Shown here piece after piece: positions 57,962 to 64,000 of a DNA stretch of 64,000 nucleotides. Source of the DNA: Catonia carolina (Eukaryota; Arthropoda; Insecta; Hemiptera; Achilidae); NCBI GenBank assembly GCA_035578175.1, contig JAQMRL010000002.1, positions 131,690,171 through 131,754,170 of the forward strand. The letters run 5' to 3'. The notes beneath the pieces are model-generated. The model worked only from the letters and a program-made list of their open reading frames with translations, made no database searches and was not told the origin of the DNA. Every line of letters starts with the position of its first letter. Within the stretch, counting starts at the first letter, position 1. A program made the position numbers and the translations under genes.

Positions 57962-58200
57962 ATTAAGAAAGAAATTCTTGTACGCTATAAAAAGTTTCAC
58001 CGATTAAGTAATTTTTCAAATTTTTTTTAAAGGAATGCAAATTATCACAATATTTTAAAAATTGGGGTAATTTATTCATGAATTTTCTCCCTGCAAAAGT
58101 AGGTTTTTGTTCAAACAATTTTGTGAAGTGATTAGCCACATAATAATCATTTCTGTTTCTCGTGTTATGACTGTGAATATTGAAAATTCTCCATATAATT
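57962..58200 (-). pseudogene. LINE-F reverse transcriptase, C-terminal end
   Basis: An open stretch on the minus strand reads IFNIHSHNTRNRNDYYVANH, FTKLFEQKPTFAGRKFMNKL and PQFLKYCDNLHSFKKNLKNY, ending ETFYSVQEFLS with two stops. The NTRN element, the (G)x(K)xxNKLP motif and the final FK..LK..L....FYS..EFL are the classic end of a CR1/Jockey-group LINE RT. There is no frame damage in this short part. The catalytic core is absent (truncation or decay beyond 58200). It is the same family as 47760-48080, in the same orientation. Confidence 0.85.
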
Positions 58201-58341
58201 ATTTTGCCTAACTTACATAATCACCTCAAAAATTAGAGAGAGAAAACTGTAAGCAATTTCTGAACTGTAAGCTCCTTCAATAGTGGCCTGCATGAAGTTA
58301 GCTGGTTAGCTCCCACCGTACACCTAATAGCTTTTTTTTGT
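58201..58341. other. Short spacer
   Basis: Nothing recognised. Confidence 0.3.
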
Positions 58342-58468
58342 GTTAGTGCTTGTGTAGTGGTCAGCGCAACTGCCATCTAGGGAATCCGAAACCAGGGGTG
58401 TCAGGTTCAATTCCCTGTTAGGTCTGGCATTTTGCATCATTCATTTATATCTGTCAAATAAACTTTTT
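58342..58468 (+). repeat. SINE-B head, 3'-truncated or diverged copy
   Basis: A-box-like TTGTGTAGTGGTCAGCGCAA, B-box-like GGTTCAATTCC (58404-58414), then GGTCTGGCATTTTGCATCAT and TCATTTATAT. Closest to the head at 30961. Confidence 0.75.
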
Positions 58469-58997
58469 CATCGGGAAGTTAAAAATCACTTAATAAAATA
58501 CGCCTTTTATTTGGAACAGGATTTTTTTAGATCATCTTAATAACTATGTTTTAAAAAGTGTAGGCTTATTCTTTTTTCCTAATTCCACATGGTGAATATT
58601 TTATATTTAAGTTTTACTGTGAATCTTTTTCTTCTTTAGGTTCCTTTACGTTCCGGATGTTGGCCACATATTAGCTATCTGAACCTTACCCACTGCTGCT
58701 CGAAACGACTGTGTATTTTTTTCGAGTTACTCATTCTCGAATTTTACTGCAAGTAGCTTATATTAATTAAAAGTAAGCATTTCTCTAACTTTAAGTAGTT
58801 ATAGGTAAACGCGCTATTGCAGAACTATAAAACCTGACAAAAGTTTTAAAATAAGAATTGTAAATACAATGTAAGAGAGGTTAATTTGTTAATGTTCATT
58901 TTTAGTATACTTCATAAATATTGTGTGTTTTGTAAGTTATCTAGCCGACTCCGCCTAATTAATACCTTGGTATACATTTTGAAAAACGACTGAATTG
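58469..58997. other. Non-coding stretch, nothing recognised
   Basis: GACTCCGC...TTGGTA..CATTTTGA and AAACGACTGAATTGGAAA (58948-59000) recur at 61168-61220, a short shared repeat of unknown type. Confidence 0.4.
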
Positions 58998-59112
58998 GAA
59001 ACCTGAAAATGTGTATTCCCGGTAAAAACTCGATTTGGAAAATCGACATGAAACGAATACTTTCCTTTCTTATTCTATACATTCACATAGGGCAAGAGAA
59101 AGTAAAAAGAGT
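58998..59112 (+). repeat. Dispersed repeat D, 3' end
   Basis: CCTGAAAATGTGTATTCCCG, AAAATCGACATGAAACGAAT, ACTTTCCTTTC, GGGCAAGAGAAAGTAAAAA. Confidence 0.85.
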
Positions 59113-59294
59113 CTTAACTACCTCAGTAGTTAAGCTTTTATGAATCGAATTACGACCTTTAGGTTTAAACACAGGAATTTTTTAATGGCCCTTCGAAAGT
59201 TCTACAAATGTTTGACTGAAATTATTGTTAACAATAAGATTATTATAATTATGATTGCTAAGTTTGATTTAAACTTGTTAAAAACATTGTTTAG

Positions 59295-59450
59295 TTTTTC
59301 ATTTTTTTATTCACCTTCTCCCTTACCTTTACAAACATCTTCCTTAAAATCTATTTTCGAACCGCCTGAACATCTAGTGATCTGTTTCTGATAAAGTCCA
59401 CGTTTCACCTCCATAGGTGATGAAATGGTGTACTAAACACATGCATATTT
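59295..59450 (-). pseudogene. LINE fragment, YGGETWT region
   Basis: The minus strand reads YGGETWTLSETDH, a stop, MFRRFENRF, a stop, GRCL. This is the segment just after the RT core in many LINEs (LLYG.ETW.L...D...L..FE...LR). Very short, two stops. Confidence 0.6.
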
Positions 59451-59954
59451 TTTACGTTCCTGTTTCTACAGATTAATTTATTCCTCAATCATTTTTAATT
59501 TGCAAAGTAAGCTGAATTTCCCAATTGAATCCAATTTCGTATGAAGTCAATACTGTTTTTATGATTTAAGGTATTCTGCAAGTACTGAAATACCTTAACT
59601 TCATAAAAATTGTACAAAGCTATATAAAAATAATTCTGTAATAATACTACTGGGTTGGAGGGTACATGCTAAGAAAGGGCAGTAACATACAAATTGTCAA
59701 AAAGAAGTAAAAGGATGGTTTTAGCTGTAGCTACAGATGGACTTCCGAAGAAGAACTATTCGAATCTCGAGGTTTGAACTCATGTAAAATGAAACAGTCT
59801 TGGAAAAGTAGGAAGGACAAAGTGTTAGGTGAAATAAAAAAAAACACTTTGCAGATATCTGTAATCCTTTTCATACAGCTTCAACAGATCACCACGAGGA
59901 TAATTTTCACCAGAATCAAAACAAATACAATTTGTTACAGTTAGATAATATTGT
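59451..59954. other. Non-coding stretch, nothing recognised
   Basis: A weak reverse pairing GTATTCTGCAAGTACTGAAATACC at 59571-59594 is a short hairpin. Nothing else. Confidence 0.3.
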
Positions 59955-60086
59955 TAAAACTAATTGTATCGAAGTTATAATAATTATTGAATATAATTTA
60001 AAGGTGGAATGCGTGTGAAAATAAAAACTAATTGTATCGAAGTTATAATTATTGATATAATTTAAAGGTGGAATGCGTGTGAAAAT
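59955..60086 (+). repeat. Two-copy tandem repeat, 68 and 64 bp
   Basis: Both units read AAAACTAATTGTATCGAAGT, TATAATTTAAAGGTGGAATG, CGTGTGAAAAT. The second has a 4-5 bp deletion in the AT-rich middle. Confidence 0.95.
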
Positions 60087-61377
60087 AGGTTTCTTATAAA
60101 TACTGTTGCGTAATGATGATTAATAAGTGATAAATGTGTGTAAACGCCGTTACCTAAACATATTAGGTGATGGGGCGGGAGTTTACCAACTGTCAAATAA
60201 TATAAAAATAGATTTCAGCCGGTATTATTATATGCGTGCCCAATAGTAATCCGTATTACATTATGCCTTCATATTTATAGTAATATAAAGGTATTACAAA
60301 AGAAATCACATTCCAGTACAATGATTTTGATCCCTCCTTCATTTAAAAAATAAAAGAACAGCAGATCATTCGTCAGCCATCTTTTTTCTATTATTACAAA
60401 TATCATACATCGGTACATATAAATAAACGTATGTAAGTATAAAATCTAGTAGTAGTAATTTTTTTGCGATGCGACAAGATCTAAGTCCACCCCTCACTAA
60501 AATCTCTCTCACACATCTGCCATTTTCTTGTAGCTTACACCCCTCATCATAGTATATATAATAATATAATATGCTCCCTGATTATCATAATATGCTGCAA
60601 AACATATTATTAATGTTCATAGCGGCATGTAATATGTTTCTGGTTTGCGGCGGTTGACAATATCGCCCTACAAAAATAACAAAGCTACCGCTCCGGTCTC
60701 AGGTAGGCATCACATATACAAACCCCTCTCTCCCTCCCTATAACTGACTCATATAATAGATAATAATATAGAAAACAACGTTTCTCCCTCACATTTCACT
60801 TACTCAACTATAATATTATAATATATACATAAAAAACACAATCACAAACAGACAAATGTAGAAATACATTATGGAACATGTGAATATGAAATTAGTTTTC
60901 AATTGTGAACTCGCATAACGAGAATTTTCACTTAGCTCGTTCATAAAGTTTAGTTTGGTATACTGCATGTTTTCTTATAGGCCTACCGTATACAATTTTA
61001 ATATAACAGTAACCCACTTTTTTATTATATAGAATTACTTCACTATTAAATTACTTACTACGAATTATGAATTGATGATTTTTATTGTCTACATTAATTT
61101 AAAAGTATTTACAGTATATTTATTTCAAAGCGTTTACATGAACAGCAAATAAATATCTAAATAAGACTCCGCTAGATACATTGGTAACCATCTTGACAAA
61201 CGACTGAATTAGAAAACACACTTACAGAACGATAGGAAATAGCTGTAAACAAAATTTAAAAGGTTTTATTAGATATCCATATAAACCTTCAACACTCAAT
61301 TATAACAACAAATGTTTCATTTATTAATCAATTCTTAAACTAATTTGGACGAATGAAATTGAATTATGAGGTTCAGC
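60087..61377. other. Non-coding stretch with a structured block at 60540-60720
   Basis: No gene recognised. The block 60540-60720 is GC-richer, unique and contains a hairpin at 60597-60648 (see findings). One TAGGCCTA at 60978. Confidence 0.4.
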
Positions 61378-61765
61378 AAGCCATTCCAACATTGAATTCC
61401 TGCAAAGGTTCTGAGCAAAACTACTCAGGACAATCACAGAATCACCTTGATACATAACGATCAATATTCCACACAGATCTATAAATTTTTACAGTACAAC
61501 AAGAAATCAACACATACAAAAAAATACCACAGAGGAATCAAATCACACACTAATAACCTCGCCATCTCAATCTTAGACAATTTGAACCACCTCGCCGGCT
61601 GAAACGAAGACAACCTACAGTTATTTTAAAGTAACAAAACAACACAAATTTAAATCCACGTAGTTCTTCCATAGAGGGGTTTTCTTCGCTCATGACATTT
61701 AACAACGATAGCTCATCTACTCATTATTCTACTTAAGAATAAATTGTAAATTTTGCTACAATATT
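61378..61765 (+). pseudogene. LINE-G (Jockey-type) C-terminal fragment, plus strand
   Basis: The plus strand reads ASHSNIEFLQRF, a stop, AKLLRTITESP, a stop, then TTRNQHIQK and further pieces, ending near CTCATCTACTCATTATTCTA, which is also the distal end of the minus-strand copy at 54378-54947. Same family, opposite orientation, 5'-truncated further. Multiple stops. Confidence 0.75.
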
Positions 61766-62694
61766 AAAAAAAAATATATCAGACTCACAAAAACTTATTA
61801 ATACTGGTCAAGCAAGTAATATTGCTCGTTTGAAATCTATTCAGCCTAAATTTTTGTGACTTATAACGGACTCTGTTTTGTACGTAATAAACTAAACTCT
61901 TCATAAGACCTAAGATACCTAATATATACCATACAAGATACCATAAAATATTTTTATCAGAAGTTTCACTAAAAGTTAACCAGATGTTATAATTTTATAG
62001 TTTCCCAAAAATGCATGCAGACATATGTCCGGCTAATCCTCCCGGCCATTAAGGATAGCGTAAAAGATAAACCCTTTAAGGCTTTAGATAAAAGATTTAC
62101 TTCAAATAAAATTATCCAAATTTGATAATTATTTAAGATAAGGAAACGTATATTTTTATTATTTTTGGAAGTCACACGTCTTATAGGCAGCTTCTTCAAG
62201 TCCATCATTTGAAGACAATCATTCGTTATCACACTAGTCAATGTATTTCATTATTCAGAGACAAGCTTTTCGTATATTTATGGCCGATTTTAAACCATAT
62301 GAAGTGACTTAAGATATTTCTGAAAGCTCATCTTTAGTCCATATTTTCAGCATTCATTTACAGTAAGATTTTTTCTTTCCTCCCTTCACCCGGTGTTCAT
62401 ATTTTGCTCTTCATGGAAGCCCTTAAAGTCAGTAATTTTTCTATAAAATACACAGAGAAGTTATTAAATGAAGATAAGTAATTATACTGCCATCTTTATA
62501 AAGTAGCCTATAACAGTCAAAAATTAGATTAGATTTAAAACTGAAATGCAAAAATTAATTATTAGTGTGGGAAGAAACACCATAGCAATGGTGGCAAGTA
62601 AAATAAAAAAATAACTGCGTGATTTTCTTCTGTAATATTTTGTTAACTAAAGATAACAGAAGCGGAGCACGCAATTTTTTTTTATATTTTGTCA
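61766..62694. other. Non-coding stretch, nothing recognised
   Basis: The 84-codon minus-strand frame at 61987-62241 has no recognisable domain. Confidence 0.3.
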
Positions 62695-62755
62695 ACTAAA
62701 TACGTGTGCATTGTATTAGCAGTAATTTCAGAACACTCAGACATTAAAAAAAAAG
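62695..62755 (+). repeat. SINE-B 3' tail fragment
   Basis: GTGCATTGTATTAGCAGTAA, TTTCAGAACACTCAGACATT, AAAAAAAAAG: the SINE-B tail with its poly(A). Confidence 0.65.
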
Positions 62756-63345
62756 TTAACTAAATGTTTATTGTGTAGTATCTTGTGACGACAATAGTTG
62801 TCCATAATGGAATATTCCAAATGGAATGAGTGAGATAATAAACATGAATAATATATGTAGAATTAATTATTAAATTCAAGTTATAAAACTGAAATTTTTT
62901 GGGAAATTATTTATTATTATTATTTTGTTAATACTTAATTTGTGGATTCCGGATTTTTTTTAATTCTTAACAAAAACACATGTGCCTACCCGCATTGTTT
63001 TTAACCGCGAATCAGCTCTTCTTTAAAATATAATAATTACGTTATTATTTGATGTTTTAATAGTCACATCATCCAAATTTCATCAGAAAGTCGAATTGTT
63101 CAACGTGTTGAAATACAAGAAACATAATTGTGAATTTGATGCAATATACTCGTATAACGTTGTTAAGCATAAGTGTACATCATCTTAAGCCTAAATATAG
63201 GTGGATCAAGCATGTAGAGTTAGGCCTACATCAACAGAATAAGCTATTGTACGAAGTTAAAACTTGAAAATTTAGTTAGGTTAGGCACTATTAGAGAACT
63301 CGACACGAACATTTTCATTAAAATTGATCTGCCGTAAGTTATTAG
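62756..63345. other. Non-coding stretch, nothing recognised
   Basis: AT-rich, TAGGCCTA at 63231. Confidence 0.3.
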
Positions 63346-63427
63346 TTTATTCGTTCGATTATAATCGAACGAATAAAATAATTAATAATAATAATAAATA
63401 ATAAATAGTGAATAATTATTCACTATT
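63346..63427. repeat. Two adjacent perfect palindromes
   Basis: A 32-nt perfect palindrome (63346-63377, centre CGATTATAATCG) is followed by an AATAATAATA run and a 24-nt perfect palindrome (63404-63427, centre GAATAATTATTC). Confidence 0.95.
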
Positions 63428-63775
63428 TTCTCAAAGTGGCTTCTAAGATTTTTTTCAAAAATCACCTCACTTACTACATTTTTTTATGCTCTACAAGATA
63501 AGGTAAGGGCCATGTCTGGTTAAATTCTTAAAAAAGTAAATTGAAATTATTTAAGCTTTTGTGATAAAAAATTGATTTTTTTTAAGATTGTGGCTTTACT
63601 ATGCATTTTAAAGCAAAAGTATGTATAGTTGATGTTGTAGAAAAATAAAAAACCTACAAATTTTGTTTCAAATATATTTTTCTACAACGCTTAGTTTAAC
63701 CTCAATTATAGTAGGCTTTTTGTATTTTGCTCAGTAAAATCTGTAAAAAACTGACACTGTAGAAAAACACTGTTA
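63428..63775 (-). repeat. Dispersed repeat D, middle part, minus strand
   Basis: CTCAAAGTGGCTTCTAAGAT, ATGCTCTACAAGATAAGGTA, GGGCCATGTCTGGTTAAATT, TTTTTCTACAACGCTTAGTT. Collinear with the copy at 52225-52875. Confidence 0.8.
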
Positions 63776-63779
63776 AAAT

Positions 63780-63947
63780 CTGATGGAGGCCAGGCCGGGT
63801 ACGGGTGGAGGCAGAGGAAGACCACGCATGGAAAGGGAGAAATGTATCCAGGGAATGGCGGAACGAAGAGGAAGGAGCCTTCAGGAAACAAGGAGATTAG
63901 CTGTGAATAGAAGAGAGTATAGGAAATGGACGGACAGCCCGACATGA
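63780..63947 (+). pseudogene. LINE reverse transcriptase, last ~55 codons
   Basis: The plus-strand frame reads LMEARPGTGGGRGRPRMERE, KCIQGMAERRGRSLQETRRL and AVNRREYRKWTDSPT, then TGA. The GRGRPR segment and the RRGRSLQE.RR.A.NRREWRKW end are typical of LINE C-termini. The frame is undamaged but this is only the very tip of the element, so the insertion is extremely 5'-truncated. A GAAGAAATGA / (GAA)n tail follows to about 63993. It sits at the edge of a repeat D copy. The minus-strand frame here (63706-63945) is spurious. Confidence 0.8.
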
Positions 63948-64000
63948 AGAAGAAATGAGAAGAAATGAGATGAAGAAGAAGAAGAAAAAGAATAGGCTAT
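63948..64000 (+). repeat. GAA-rich LINE tail
   Basis: GAAGAAATGAGAAGAAATGA, then (GAA)n and an A-rich run to about 63993. Confidence 0.85.

Noticed and set aside
1..64000. Endogenous viral sequence or LTR retrotransposon
   Set aside because: I looked for capsid, envelope, protease/integrase and LTR-type signals and saw none. All reverse transcriptase remnants have the non-LTR layout.

Overview
The window is AT-rich DNA (roughly two thirds A+T by eye) from a eukaryote, almost certainly an animal and most likely an insect. The repeat types fit a hemipteran-like genome: several non-LTR retrotransposon (LINE) lineages known from arthropods, a mariner element, TTAA-flanked elements and tRNA-derived SINEs. 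I cannot name the species. There are no bacterial-style operons and no convincing host exon. The coding sequence I recognise all comes from transposons, so the window reads as intergenic or intronic sequence colonised by mobile elements.

Left part (1-18.8 kb): a 5'-truncated LINE with a 14-bp target-site duplication (TSD) at 678-1588; a broken Jockey-type LINE tail at 3.9-4.45 kb; scraps of two dispersed repeats (called C and D here) and of SINE-B at 5.3-5.7 kb; two LINE tails at 7.06-7.66 kb; a 1.53-kb TTAA-flanked element at 8.60-10.14 kb that contains a long palindrome and three tandem repeats; a 5'-truncated LINE with a fully open 654-codon frame and a 12-bp TSD at 15.46-17.45 kb; and an element with long terminal inverted repeats (TIRs) at 17.93-18.74 kb.

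Middle part (19-35.3 kb): a SINE-A copy split by a 560-bp TTAA element (19.39-20.25 kb); a decayed LINE whose tail is locally repeated three times (20.4-21.9 kb); an R1-type LINE tail (26.36-27.14 kb); a palindromic repeat cluster (27.76-27.91 kb); two adjacent SINE-A copies (28.09-28.60 kb); SINE-B copies; a 920-bp foldback element carrying tRNA-like promoter sequence in both arms (31.96-32.88 kb); a mariner made of two inverted 3' halves (33.19-34.12 kb); and the longest copy of repeat D (34.3-35.24 kb).

Right part (35.3-64 kb): two GC- and CpG-richer blocks of unknown role (37.05-37.69 and 48.54-49.70 kb), two polypyrimidine tracts of about 310 bp, more SINE-A, SINE-B, C and D copies, a 170-bp direct duplication (43.4 and 45.3 kb), and LINE tails of at least five lineages, including two same-family pairs (47.8/58.0 kb and 54.4/61.4 kb). 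The window ends in another LINE tail with a GAA-rich end.

The genes do not form a pathway. The biology is a layered insertion history: LINEs supply the likely retrotransposition machinery, SINEs carry Pol III promoter boxes and presumably borrow that machinery, and the DNA elements (TTAA-, TA- and TIR-bearing) are non-autonomous or dead here.
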